The notes: generated from the letters alone by a model not told the origin. Positions 41,747 through 50,566 are shown, counted from the stretch's first letter. The stretch: DNA of 64,000 nucleotides from Streptomyces albireticuli (GCF_002192455.1 NZ_CP021744.1:5117501-5181500); one strand, 5' to 3'. Program-made: numbers and translations.

Positions 41747-42673
41747 TCAGTGGCGGCCCCGCCTGCGGGTGGTCACCCAGATCCCGACCGCGCCCGCGAC
41801 CAGCAGCGCGCCGGCCAGCGCGCCCGCCAGCGGCAGCGCCGACGGCGAGCCCGTACGGGGCAGCTCGGCCGGCGACTCGCTCGTGGAGGGGGCCGCGCCG
41901 CCCGCGCTCCGGGACGGGGCTGCTTCCTTGCCGTCCTTGCCCGTGCCCGTCGACGGCGAGGCGCTCACCGTGCCGCCGCTCGGGCCGCCGGACTTCCCGG
42001 CCGCCGTCGGCGCGCTCGCCGTGCCCCCGCTCGGGGTGGCCGCCCCGCCGGACGGCACGTTCTTGGTGCCGAGCAGCAGCGGGGTGTCCGGCGCGTCGGA
42101 GCTGGTGTCGGTGGTCCCGAAGTGGACCGGGCCCTGCTGCCACAGCAGGGTCTTCGTGTCGCCCAAGGTGACGGGAAGGCAGATCCGGCCCGTCTTCCCC
42201 AGGTCGAAGCGTGCCGTCACCCGGTATTCCCGGCTCTGGCCCGCGGCCAGTTTGTCGACGGCGCAGGAGAAACCACTGTTCGAACCCTCGGGAAGCTCTC
42301 CGGCCGGGATGGCGGAGCACCCCTCGACCGCCTTGATCTGCATTCCCTCGAACCCCACCACCTTCAGCCGGACCGCCCCGAGTTCCTTGGCCTCGCCATT
42401 ACGGATGGTGGCATTCAGACTGGTGTTCCCCGTCTTTTTGCCCACGGTTATCTTGCCCGGCAGACCGGTCGTGACCTTGTACCCCGCCGGCACGCTCGGG
42501 CCGGGGCTCCCGCCCTGGCCGCTGCCGGGCGTGGGCTCGGCGGCACTCTGAGAGGCGACAGCCACGGACGGCACCAGCAGTGCCGCGGCCAAGGACGCCG
42601 AAGCGGCCAGGGCCACCGTGACGGGCAGCGCCGGTGACACCGGACGACGCCTCCGTCGAATACTTCGGAACAT
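41747..42673 (-). CDS. Sortase-anchored surface protein (LPRTG motif)
   Basis: 308 residues. Signal peptide of about 41 residues with a basic head (MFRSIRRRRRP). A globular beta-rich domain spans about 60-195 with two Cys (Cys119 EGCSAIP region and SGFSCAVD) and a later CLPVTLGD. A Gly/Ser/Pro/Thr-rich wall-spanning linker of about 75 residues follows. It ends with the sorting signal: LPRTG at 271-275, a hydrophobic helix and RRRGRH. Streptomyces sortase E prefers LAxTG, so an LPRTG signal may use another class of sortase. Ligand or role unknown. Divergent from the Ser/Thr kinase gene, 92 bp apart. Confidence 0.88.
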   Translation of the reverse strand: MFRSIRRRRRPVSPALPVTVALAASASLAAALLVPSVAVASQSAAEPTPGSGQGGSPGPSVPAGYKVTTGLPGKITVGKKTGNTSLNATIRNGEAKELGAVRLKVVGFEGMQIKAVEGCSAIPAGELPEGSNSGFSCAVDKLAAGQSREYRVTARFDLGKTGRICLPVTLGDTKTLLWQQGPVHFGTTDTSSDAPDTPLLLGTKNVPSGGAATPSGGTASAPTAAGKSGGPSGGTVSASPSTGTGKDGKEAAPSRSAGGAAPSTSESPAELPRTGSPSALPLAGALAGALLVAGAVGIWVTTRRRGRH

Positions 42674-42745
42674 TTTCGCTCCCCCCTATCTCCGCTCCGT
42701 GCAGAGGTATTTGAATAGGTACCACAAGATTCCAATGTCCGAGGC

Positions 42746-42765
42746 TGCGGAACGATAATTCCGCA
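42746..42765. promoter_or_regulatory. Inverted repeat abutting the kinase start codon
   Basis: TGCGGAA-CGATAA-TTCCGCA, a perfect 7-bp inverted repeat with a 6-nt spacer. Its right arm ends directly before the predicted ATG at 42766. In mRNA it would fold over the ribosome-binding region; in DNA it could be an operator controlling both divergent genes. Confidence 0.5.
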
Positions 42766-44379
42766 ATGGGGGCGGGCCTGGTGGGGAATTCGAGCGACGA
42801 GGTGCGGGGGCAGCGGCTGGTGGTGGGGCGCTACCGGCTGCTGGAATTGATCGGGCGCGGCGGAATGGGCCGGGTGTGGCGGGCGGACGACCGGATACTC
42901 GGCCGGCTCGTGGCCGCCAAGGAGATCCGTATCGACGGGCTCGTCGGGGAGGCCAGCACCGTCCAGCGGGAGCGCAGTCTGCGCGAGGCCCGTGCCACCG
43001 CCCGGATCGACCACCCGAACGTCGTGCGGGTCTACGACGTGGCCGAGGAGGACGACCGGCTGTGGATCGTGATGGAGCTCGTCGACGGCCGCTCCCTGGA
43101 ACAGGCGCTGGGCCGTGACGGGCCCGTCGCCCCGCGCGAGGCCGCCCGGATCGGGCTGGGCCTGGTGCGCGCCCTGCGCGCGGTGCACGCCGTCGGCGTG
43201 CTGCACCGCGACATCAAGCCGGGCAACGTCCTGCTGACCGAGGGCGGCCGGATCGTCCTCACCGACTTCGGGATCGCCGCCATGCAGGACGCCGCGGCGC
43301 TGACCATGGCGGGCACCCTGGTCGGCTCGCCGGAGTACATGGCCCCGGAGCGGATCGAGGGCAGGCAGCAGGGCCCGCCGTCCGACCTGTGGTCGCTCGG
43401 CGCGACCCTGTGCGCGGCGGTCGAGGGCAGGTCGCCCTTCACCCGGGCGACCACCCTGGCGACGCTGCACGCCGTCCTCTACGAACAGCCGGAGATCCCG
43501 CCCGCCGCGGGGCCGCTGCGGGAGCTGCTGGCCGGGCTGCTGCTCAAGGAAGCGGGGCGGCGGCCGTCCCTCGACGAGGTGGAGGGCGCCCTGACCGCCC
43601 TCGCCGAGCCGGGCCCGCACCCGCCGACGGTCCTCTCCGAACAGCCGCCGCCCGTGGCGCCCGTACCGCCGCCGGGCCCCGCGCCCGTGCCCGTACCGCC
43701 CCCGGAGCCCTCGCCGGACACACGGGACAGGCGGGGTGGCGGTCCGCCGCGCCGCAGGGTCGCGCTGCTGGCCGCCGGCGCGGTCGTGACCGTGTCGGCG
43801 GTGGCCGTGGGGATCGTCCTGGTGGCACGCGGCCCCGGGGGAGCGGAGGGAGGGGACACCCCGGCGGGCGGCACGGACAGGCCGCCCGGCAGCTCGGCAC
43901 CGGCCACCACGGCGCCGGGCGGGAAGCCGGGAGAGAAGGAGAAGGGGTCCGGCGGGGCCGCGGAGGGGGAGCGCCGGACCGAGGACGGCTTCAGCTGGGT
44001 GCCGCCGGCCGACTGGAACCGCACGCAGCAGACGCCCAGCGACGTGACCTACACCTCGAAGGACGGCGCGATCGAGCTCTCCGCCAAGCAGGGCCGCACG
44101 ACGGAGGACCTGCTGACGCACTGGGAGCGGTTCGAGCGCGGCTTCCACGGCACGCCGGGCTACCGGAAGCTGAAACTGGAGAGGACCACCTTCTCCGGGG
44201 ATCCGGCGGTGGTCTGGGAGTACGCGTTCCTCCAGGGCGGGAAGCCCCGCCAGGGGCGGCAGCTCGGCTTCGAGAAGGGAGGCCGGACGTACCAGGTGAG
44301 TGTCTGGTACGCCGACTCCGCCGAGTCCACCGCCCTCACGGTGTACGGGCGCGCCAAGAAGTCCTTCGAGACCTCGTGA
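42766..44379 (+). CDS. Transmembrane serine/threonine protein kinase (PknB type)
   Basis: 537 residues. Kinase domain about 23-285: glycine loop IGRGGMGRVWRA, Lys52 (AAKEI), Glu in SLREARATARI, HRDIKPGN (147-154), DFG (167-169) and APE in YMAPERIEG. A Pro-rich juxtamembrane segment (about 288-325) leads to one membrane helix (about 333-354) and a Gly/Ser/Thr-rich linker. The extracellular domain of about 130 residues (FSWVPPADWNRTQQTPSDVTYTS to GRAKKSFETS) has no PASTA repeats. It probably senses an external cue. The start is not certain: no ribosome site precedes ATG 42766, and a GTG at 42781 is possible. Confidence 0.92.
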   Translation: MGAGLVGNSSDEVRGQRLVVGRYRLLELIGRGGMGRVWRADDRILGRLVAAKEIRIDGLVGEASTVQRERSLREARATARIDHPNVVRVYDVAEEDDRLWIVMELVDGRSLEQALGRDGPVAPREAARIGLGLVRALRAVHAVGVLHRDIKPGNVLLTEGGRIVLTDFGIAAMQDAAALTMAGTLVGSPEYMAPERIEGRQQGPPSDLWSLGATLCAAVEGRSPFTRATTLATLHAVLYEQPEIPPAAGPLRELLAGLLLKEAGRRPSLDEVEGALTALAEPGPHPPTVLSEQPPPVAPVPPPGPAPVPVPPPEPSPDTRDRRGGGPPRRRVALLAAGAVVTVSAVAVGIVLVARGPGGAEGGDTPAGGTDRPPGSSAPATTAPGGKPGEKEKGSGGAAEGERRTEDGFSWVPPADWNRTQQTPSDVTYTSKDGAIELSAKQGRTTEDLLTHWERFERGFHGTPGYRKLKLERTTFSGDPAVVWEYAFLQGGKPRQGRQLGFEKGGRTYQVSVWYADSAESTALTVYGRAKKSFETS

Positions 44380-44401
44380 CGCGCCCGCCGGAAGGAGGTG
44401 C

Positions 44402-45853
44402 CTACCGCTGAGCGGCGCCCTGCGCGCGCCGGCGGCGGTCCAGGACCAGGCCGACGACCAGGACGATCGCGCCCAGCAGCGTCGACAGCAGGACCTGCTG
44501 ACGGTTGTCGCCGCCGTCGTAGACCATGTAGCCCAGCACGAAGGTGATCATGCCGATGGTGGCCCAGGTCAGGTACGGGAAGAGCCACATCTTCACGACG
44601 TGCCGCTCCGGCATCTCGCGCTGGATGATGCCGCGCATCCGCAGCTGCGTGAAGCAGATCACCAGCCAGACGAAGAGGGCGACGGCGCCCGAGGCGTTCA
44701 GCAGGAACTTGAAGACCGTGTCCGGCCACATGTAGTTGAAGAACACCGACAGGAAGCCGAAGACGACCGAGCCGAGGATGGCGGCCTGCGGGACGCCCTT
44801 CTTGTTGGCGCGGGCGAAGGCCTTCGGCGCGTCGCCGCGCTGGCCGAGCGAGAAGGCCATGCGGGAGGCGGTGTAGAGGCCCGAGTTCAGGCAGGAGAGC
44901 ACGGCGGTCAGCACGATGACGTTCATGATCTGGCCGGCGTGCGGGATGCCGATCGAGTCGAGGGCGGCGACGTAGCTGCCCTTCTCGGCGATCTCCTTGG
45001 AGTCCCACGGGAGCAGGGAGACCACGACGAGGATCGAGCCCAGGTAGAAGACGCCGATGCGCCAGATCACGCTGTTGGTGGCCTTGGTGACCGCGCGCTG
45101 CGGGTCCTCGGACTCACCGGCGGCCAGGGTGACGATCTCGCTGCCCATGAAGGAGAAGACGACCATCAGCACACCGGCGAGGATCGCCCCCGGCCCGTTG
45201 GGCAGGAACCCGCCGTGCGCGGTCAGGTTGTCCAGGCCCGCGCCCGGGTTGTCCGAGCCCGGCAGCAGGCCGAACATGGCCAGCCCGCCGATCACGACGA
45301 ACGCCGAGATGGCGACGACCTTGATGCCCGCGAACCAGAACTCGAACTCGCCGTAGGAGCTCACCGAGCCCAGGTTGGTGATCGTGAGGACCACCATGAC
45401 GATCAGGGCCCAGGCCCACTGCGGCACGGCCGGTATCCAGCCTTCGAGGATCTCCGCGCCCGCGGTCGCCTCGACCGCCAGCACGACGACCCAGAAGAAC
45501 CAGTACAGCCAGCCGATGGTGAAACCGGCCCAGCGGCCCAGCGCCCGGTCCGCGTAGGCGGAGAAGGAGCCGGAGGTCGGGTTGGCGGCGGCCATCTCGC
45601 CGAGCATCCGCATGACGAAGACGACCATCGCGCCGACGAGTGCGTAAGAGACGAGGATGGCGGGGCCGGCGGCGGCGATGCCGCTCTTGGAACCCACGAA
45701 GAGACCGGCACCGATCACACCGCCGATGGCGATCATGGACAGGTGGCGGTTCTTGAGCCCGGCCTTGAGGCCGTCCTGGGCAGACGCGGCGGTGGCCTGC
45801 CCGGGGTCGCCGGAGGTCGACGCCTTTGTCATAGTCGGCGGTGTCGCGCCCAT
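44402..45853 (-). CDS. Amino-acid permease, APC superfamily (AAT family), copy 3
   Basis: 483 residues, about 12 helices. Signature LKNRHLSMIAIGGVIGAGLFVGSKSGIAAAGPA, then MLGEMAAANPTSGSFSAYADRALGRW and VVFSFMGSEIVTLAAGESEDP. The Ser-Lys in place of Ser-Gly-Ala at the first-helix loop separates it from copies 1 and 2 and may reflect different substrates. Start at ATG 45853, preceded by AAGGA 8-9 bp upstream; MTKASTSGD (45832) is an alternative. Ends 22 bp from the stop of the convergent kinase. Confidence 0.92.
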   Translation of the reverse strand: MGATPPTMTKASTSGDPGQATAASAQDGLKAGLKNRHLSMIAIGGVIGAGLFVGSKSGIAAAGPAILVSYALVGAMVVFVMRMLGEMAAANPTSGSFSAYADRALGRWAGFTIGWLYWFFWVVVLAVEATAGAEILEGWIPAVPQWAWALIVMVVLTITNLGSVSSYGEFEFWFAGIKVVAISAFVVIGGLAMFGLLPGSDNPGAGLDNLTAHGGFLPNGPGAILAGVLMVVFSFMGSEIVTLAAGESEDPQRAVTKATNSVIWRIGVFYLGSILVVVSLLPWDSKEIAEKGSYVAALDSIGIPHAGQIMNVIVLTAVLSCLNSGLYTASRMAFSLGQRGDAPKAFARANKKGVPQAAILGSVVFGFLSVFFNYMWPDTVFKFLLNASGAVALFVWLVICFTQLRMRGIIQREMPERHVVKMWLFPYLTWATIGMITFVLGYMVYDGGDNRQQVLLSTLLGAIVLVVGLVLDRRRRAQGAAQR

Positions 45854-46028
45854 GTGCACGTTCCTTAGGTTCTCGGGTTACGAGCCCCCGCATTAGAACT
45901 TTTCGAAGGCGTGTTTAGGAAGGTCCGAATCCGTATCGTTGTGATCGCCTGACGTTGCCTGACGTTCACCTGGACTTGGGGGCGCCCTGCGGCGGATCCG
46001 GGTCCGGACTCGTGCCACACTCGTCCGC

Positions 46029-46517
46029 ATGCGCGTGTATCTCGGCTCCGACCATGCCGGCTACGAACTCAAGAACCACCTCGTCGAGTGGCTCACGGCC
46101 CAGGGCCATGAGCCGGTCGACTGCGGCCCGCACATCTATGACGCCCAGGACGACTACCCGCCGTTCTGTCTCCGTGCCGCGGAGCGGACCGCCGCGGACA
46201 AGGACAGCCTCGGCATCGTCATCGGCGGCTCCGGCAACGGCGAGCAGATCGCCGCGAACAAGGTCAAGGGCGTCCGGGCGGCCCTCGCCTGGAGCGAGCA
46301 GACCGCTGCCCTCGGCCGTGAGCACAACGACGCCAACGTGATCAGCATCGGCGGCCGGATGCACACCCAGGAGGAGGCGACGAAGTTCGTCGAGATCTTC
46401 CTGGCCACGCCGTACTCCGGCGAGGAGCGGCACACCCGCCGCATCGAGATGCTGAGCCGCTACGAGACGACGGGCGAGCTCCCGGCGATCCCGGCCCACC
46501 ACCCGCAGCAGGACTGA
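46029..46517 (+). CDS. rpiB: Ribose-5-phosphate isomerase B (RpiB/LacA family)
   Basis: Interconverts ribose 5-phosphate and ribulose 5-phosphate in the pentose phosphate pathway. 162 residues, as in the mycobacterial enzyme. SDHAGYELK at the N-terminus, the phosphate/anion loop GGSGNGEQIAANKVKGVRAAL and REHNDANVISIGGRM are diagnostic. The catalytic base position holds Glu72 (GNGEQ), as in Mycobacterium RpiB, rather than the Cys of the E. coli enzyme. Monocistronic-looking, with a hairpin after it. Confidence 0.95.
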   Translation: MRVYLGSDHAGYELKNHLVEWLTAQGHEPVDCGPHIYDAQDDYPPFCLRAAERTAADKDSLGIVIGGSGNGEQIAANKVKGVRAALAWSEQTAALGREHNDANVISIGGRMHTQEEATKFVEIFLATPYSGEERHTRRIEMLSRYETTGELPAIPAHHPQQD

Positions 46518-46532
46518 CCCTTCCATCCCGGG

Positions 46533-46565
46533 CGCCGGGCGAGCTGGATTCCAGCCCGCCCGGCG
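46533..46565 (+). terminator. Terminator-like hairpin after rpiB
   Basis: Arms 46533-46547 and 46551-46565 pair except for one internal 2-nt mismatch; 3-nt loop. 16 bp after the stop. Confidence 0.75.
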
Positions 46566-46668
46566 TTCGAGGGCGCCGCGCGGAGCCGCACAGCGGATGC
46601 GGCGGGAAGGGGCGGGGCAGGGGAGAAAGAGGCCTGCCCGCAGAAGGAAGCGCACAGGAGGCACCGCC

Positions 46669-47478
46669 TTGCCCGAAGGGCATACGATCCACCGCCTCGC
46701 GGCGGACCACCGCGCCATGTTCGCGGGCCGAACCGTCCGCGTGACCAGCCCCCAGGGCAAGTTCTCGGACAGCGCGGCGCTGCTGGACGGCCAGGTCCTG
46801 GAGACCGCCGAGGCCCACGGCAAGCACCTCTTCCTCGGCTTCGGCGCCGGCGACTGGATCCACATCCACCTCGGCCTCTTCGGCAAGTACGCCCTCGGCG
46901 ACCGCCCGGCCCCGCCCGCCACCGACACCGTGCGGCTGCGCCTGGCCACCCCGTCGGCCTTCGCCGACCTGCGCGGGCCCACCACCTGCGCCCTGATCAC
47001 CGACGCCGAGAAGCAGGCGATACACGACCGGCTCGGCCCGGACCCGCTGCGCCCCGGCGACGACCCGGACAAGGCGTGGCAGCGGATCTCCCGCAGCCGC
47101 ACCACCGTCGCCGCGCTCCTCATGGACCAGAAGGTCATCGCCGGCGTCGGCAACGTCTACCGCGCCGAGGTCCTTTTCCGGCACGGAATCGACCCGTACC
47201 GCCTCGGCCGTGACCTCACCCGGCCGGAGTGGGACGCGATGTGGTCGGATCTGGCGGAGCTGATGCGCGAAGGCGTCCGGAACAACAGAATCGACACCGT
47301 GCGCCCCGAGCACACCCCGGAGGCCATGGGCCGCCCACCGCGCGTGGACGACCACGGCGGCGAGGTGTACGTGTACCGCCGGGCCCAGCAGCCCTGCCAC
47401 ATCTGTGGCGGCGAGATCCGCACCGCCGGTCTCGCCGCCCGCAACCTCTTCTGGTGCCCCGCCTGCCAGCACCGCTGA
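46669..47478 (+). CDS. Fpg/Nei-family DNA glycosylase (formamidopyrimidine/endonuclease VIII type)
   Basis: Base-excision repair enzyme that removes oxidised bases and cuts the AP site. 269 residues from a TTG start at 46669, chosen because the mature N-terminus must begin with catalytic Pro2-Glu3 (encoded M-P-E-G-H-T-I-H). AGGAGG lies 7 bp upstream. The H2TH segment (DQKVIAGVGNVYRAEVLF), the conserved Lys in HGKHLF and the C-terminal zinc finger (CHICGGEIRTAGLAARN, then CPAC) are intact. PEGH rather than PELP points to a Nei-type enzyme. A longer ATG frame from 46597 would bury the catalytic proline and is wrong. Confidence 0.94.
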   Translation: MPEGHTIHRLAADHRAMFAGRTVRVTSPQGKFSDSAALLDGQVLETAEAHGKHLFLGFGAGDWIHIHLGLFGKYALGDRPAPPATDTVRLRLATPSAFADLRGPTTCALITDAEKQAIHDRLGPDPLRPGDDPDKAWQRISRSRTTVAALLMDQKVIAGVGNVYRAEVLFRHGIDPYRLGRDLTRPEWDAMWSDLAELMREGVRNNRIDTVRPEHTPEAMGRPPRVDDHGGEVYVYRRAQQPCHICGGEIRTAGLAARNLFWCPACQHR

Positions 47479-47494
47479 CGGGCGGCCGGCGGGC

Positions 47495-48724
47495 TCAGAA
47501 GCCGTGCGGCAGCCACGGCGCGACCGAGCCGCCGAACGCCGTCGCCGCCTCCTCCAGCGCGCCCTCCCGCACCTCCGTCACCCGCCCGGCCGCCGCCAGC
47601 GCCGCCAGCGACACCCCGCCCAGATAGGCGGCGCCCAGCTCCCGCACGGACAGCACCAGGTCCGCGGCGTCCTCGGTACGCTCGCAGGAGGCCCCCTTCG
47701 GGTCCCCCGTGAGCCGCCAGCGCCCCGCGTTCCACGGACAGAAGTCGTCGGCCACCTCGAACACCACGTCCAGCGGCGTCCGGTACGTCCGCGCGGCCAG
47801 CGCCGCGCCCACGTCGACCAGCCGGAGGTGCAACTGGTCCCGCACCGCAGGCTCGCACCGCCGTGCGTCACCCACCAGGTGCAGCAGCGGATCGTCGACC
47901 GGCAGGCTGAAGCACGTGACCCGCGACGTCAGGTCGATCCCGCACAGATAGCGCCACAGCGCCGCGTACGCCGCCGGCGTCAGGGCCTCGGCATCGCGCA
48001 GCCGCACCGTGCCGTTCGGCCCCGCCTGCGTCCACTCCACGTTCACCGCGTACCGCGCGTACCCCACCACCTCGCCGCCGGCCTCGGCCAGCACGCACTG
48101 CAACGGCGAGGCCCCCGCGCGCTGATCGGCGGGGTCCAGCAGCGGCTGCGCCTCCCAGCCGGGCTGCCGCTCCAGCATCCCGGGGCGGGCGGCTACCCGG
48201 CGCGCGTAGACCGCCTCGCAGGCGTCCCGTGCTTCCTCGGGCTTCGACAAGCGCAACCGCACCTCGTCCGTGCCGTCCGGGACGGCGAGACGCACCCGCG
48301 TCGTGTCGACGGTCACGCGCAGGGAGTGGGTCGCGGTGCCGTAGCCGAACCGGCCGTAGATCCCCGGCTCGGAAGCCGTCAGCACCGCTATCGGCTCACC
48401 CCAGGCCCGTACGTCGTCCAATTGACGCCGCATCATCGCGCGCAGCACGCCGCGCCTGCGGTGCGTCGGCCGCACGCCCACCATCGTCACCCCGGCGGCG
48501 GGCACCACCGCGCCGCCCGGGACCGTGATCCGGAAGGCGAACGCCCCGGTCGTGCCCACGACTTCGGGGCCGTCCCAGGCGCCGATCGAACGGTCGAACC
48601 GGGCCAGCTCCCGCCACAGCGCGGCCTCCTCGGGAGCCTCCGCGACCCCGCCGAAGGCCAGCTCCAGCGTGCCGTACCAGGCGTCCCAGTCGGCCTGGCG
48701 AAGTACTCGTAACTCCGTCGTCAT
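47495..48724 (-). CDS. Eis-like GNAT N-acetyltransferase
   Basis: 409 residues. Tripartite Eis architecture: N-terminal GNAT domain with the acetyl-CoA loop VGVRPTHRRRGVLRAMM, a second GNAT-like domain, and a C-terminal SCP2-like domain. In Mycobacterium Eis the free C-terminal carboxylate of Phe is the catalytic base; this protein also ends in Phe (WLPHGF), and the catalytic Tyr region is GIYGRFGYG. Mycobacterial Eis acetylates aminoglycosides at several amines. The substrate here is unknown and no resistance phenotype should be assumed. Start MTTELRVLRQ at 48724; a longer frame to 48772 is unlikely. Confidence 0.92.
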   Translation of the reverse strand: MTTELRVLRQADWDAWYGTLELAFGGVAEAPEEAALWRELARFDRSIGAWDGPEVVGTTGAFAFRITVPGGAVVPAAGVTMVGVRPTHRRRGVLRAMMRRQLDDVRAWGEPIAVLTASEPGIYGRFGYGTATHSLRVTVDTTRVRLAVPDGTDEVRLRLSKPEEARDACEAVYARRVAARPGMLERQPGWEAQPLLDPADQRAGASPLQCVLAEAGGEVVGYARYAVNVEWTQAGPNGTVRLRDAEALTPAAYAALWRYLCGIDLTSRVTCFSLPVDDPLLHLVGDARRCEPAVRDQLHLRLVDVGAALAARTYRTPLDVVFEVADDFCPWNAGRWRLTGDPKGASCERTEDAADLVLSVRELGAAYLGGVSLAALAAAGRVTEVREGALEEAATAFGGSVAPWLPHGF

Positions 48725-48872
48725 GCCCTCATGACAGCAGCGGATTCCCTTCCGGGCGAACGAATTTCGCATATGGTGGCTCTCCGTGCTTCTTTGCGCC
48801 CTGCCCCAGGTCGACGTGTCGGCGCGGCGTGAGTCGACGCACCGCCGAATGGGTGGATAAGGTCACGATGCA

Positions 48873-50012
48873 ATGACTGGCGGTGCGGAGACCCCGACGG
48901 CCCGGATGCGCAAAGCACTGCACCGGGCTCGCACGAGCGTGCGCAAAGCCGGTGTCGACTACTTCCGCGGCGACGGCTCCGACTGGATCGCCCTGGGCGC
49001 CCTGCTGCTCTGCGTACCCGCCCTCGCGCTCGGCACCGTGGCTCTGCCCGAGTGGTGCGCGCCCTCGGCGCTCGTCCTGCCCATCGTCGCCGGCGGACTG
49101 CTGCTGCGCCCCGCCAGCCTGCTGGCCCTCTACGCAGCCTCCGCCGCCGCCCTGATCGTGGAGGCCGCCGCCCTGGACACGGGCGGGCACGGCGGCGCCG
49201 ACCGGGTCACCCCCGGCACCATCCTCGTCGTCGCGGCCGTCGGCTTCCTCGGCCTGCTCATCGCCCAGTTCCGCAGCCGCGTCGGCGTGCCCTGGCGGCG
49301 CGGCGGCACCATGCTCTTCGACCTGCGCGAACGCATCCGCGTCCAGAGCAAGCTGCCCAAACTGCCGCGCGGCTGGCACCGGGAGATGGCGCTGCGCCCG
49401 GCCGGCGGCCAGTCCTTCTCCGGCGACTTCGTCGTCGCCGCCCGGACCAACGGCGGGCGCACCCTGGAGGTCGTCCTCACCGACGTCTCCGGCAAGGGCA
49501 TGGACGCCGCCTCGCGCGCCCTGCTGCTCTCCGGGGCCTTCGGCGGCCTGCTGGGCTCGCTGCCGCCGCACGCCTTCCTGCCCGCCGCCAACGGCTATCT
49601 GCTCCGCCAGGACTGGGACGAGGGCTTCGCCACCTCCGTCCATCTCGTCCTCGACCTCGACAGCGGCGACTACGAGATGTTCTCCGCCGGGCACCTGCCC
49701 GGCCTCCAGCTCAGCGCCGGCACGGGCCGCTGGGAGGAGAAGGCCGCCGAAGGCCCCCTCCTGGGCGTCTACGACGGCGCCCAGTTCGACCCGATAAAGG
49801 GGACGCTGGGCGCCGGCGACGTCCTGATGCTCTTCACCGACGGCCTGGTCGAGACGGCCGAGCGGGATCTCACCGAGGGCATGGACCGGCTCACCGGCGA
49901 GGCGGACCGCTATGTCTCCGGCGGCTTCCAGGGCGCGGCCTGGCACCTCATCGAGGCGGTCGCCAAGGACGTCAACGACGACCGTGCCCTGCTGCTCATC
50001 TGCCGCCACTGA
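48873..50012 (+). CDS. Membrane-anchored SpoIIE-type PP2C protein phosphatase
   Basis: 379 residues. N-terminal membrane region with about four helices (residues ~38-135). The SpoIIE phosphatase domain then runs from about 165 to the end: FSGDFVVAAR, VVLTDVSGKGMDAA, SAGHLPGL, LMLFTDGLVE and NDDRALLLI supply the metal-binding aspartates. Such phosphatases dephosphorylate anti-anti-sigma factors in stress signalling. No anti-sigma or anti-anti-sigma gene is adjacent. Followed after 29 bp by the HD gene on the same strand. Divergent from the Eis-like gene with 148 bp between. Confidence 0.93.
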   Translation: MTGGAETPTARMRKALHRARTSVRKAGVDYFRGDGSDWIALGALLLCVPALALGTVALPEWCAPSALVLPIVAGGLLLRPASLLALYAASAAALIVEAAALDTGGHGGADRVTPGTILVVAAVGFLGLLIAQFRSRVGVPWRRGGTMLFDLRERIRVQSKLPKLPRGWHREMALRPAGGQSFSGDFVVAARTNGGRTLEVVLTDVSGKGMDAASRALLLSGAFGGLLGSLPPHAFLPAANGYLLRQDWDEGFATSVHLVLDLDSGDYEMFSAGHLPGLQLSAGTGRWEEKAAEGPLLGVYDGAQFDPIKGTLGAGDVLMLFTDGLVETAERDLTEGMDRLTGEADRYVSGGFQGAAWHLIEAVAKDVNDDRALLLICRH

Positions 50013-50041
50013 CCGGCCGCCCACGTCCCCCGAGGAGCCGC

Positions 50042-50560
50042 ATGCCGCACCACCCCGCACCCGCGCCGCTGGACCTCGCCGCCGTGGAGGCCCTCGCCCG
50101 CAGGGCGCACGCCACGCAGACGGACAAGGCCGGGCGCCCGTACAGCGAGCACCTGGCCGCGGTCGCCGAGGGCGTACGGGCGCGGGGCGGCAGCGAGGCG
50201 CAGATCGCCGCCGCCTGGCTGCACGACGCGGTCGAGGACGGCGCCGTCACCGAGGAGTGGCTGGCGGGGGCGGAGCTGCCCCGGGAGACCAAGGACATCG
50301 TGCTCGCGGTGACCAAGAGGCCCGGGGAGGCCCCCGAGGCGTACGCGGCGCGGATCCTCGCCACGCCGGGCGCGCTCACGGTCAAGGCCGCGGACCTCGC
50401 GCACAACGCGGACCCGGCCCGGGCCGCCGCCCTCGACCCGGACACCCGCGAGAGGCTGCGACGCAAGTACGCCCGTATGGGTGAACTGCTCGGCCTGGAC
50501 GACTTCGCGGTCCGAAGCGTCCGGTCGTCCAGGCCGTCCGGGCCGGCTGAGCCGTTTTGA
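50042..50560 (+). CDS. Small HD-domain hydrolase (RelA/SpoT HD-like)
   Basis: 172 residues. HD-domain motifs: YSEHLAAVAEGV (His), AAWLHDAVEDG (HD pair plus ED) and LTVKAADLAHNADP (Asp). The spacing resembles the hydrolase domain of RelA/SpoT and small alarmone hydrolases such as MESH1, but there is no synthetase or ACT domain. It could hydrolyse ppGpp or another nucleotide; this is inference. GAGGAG lies 4 bp before the ATG. Same strand as, and 29 bp after, the phosphatase gene, so likely co-transcribed. The C-terminal 20 residues are Ser/Arg-rich. Confidence 0.85.
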   Translation: MPHHPAPAPLDLAAVEALARRAHATQTDKAGRPYSEHLAAVAEGVRARGGSEAQIAAAWLHDAVEDGAVTEEWLAGAELPRETKDIVLAVTKRPGEAPEAYAARILATPGALTVKAADLAHNADPARAAALDPDTRERLRRKYARMGELLGLDDFAVRSVRSSRPSGPAEPF

Positions 50561-50566
50561 GGCCCC

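Noticed and set aside
46597..46668. Longer ATG start for the Nei-type glycosylase
   Set aside because: The catalytic proline must be residue 2; only the TTG at 46669 provides this, with AGGAGG upstream.
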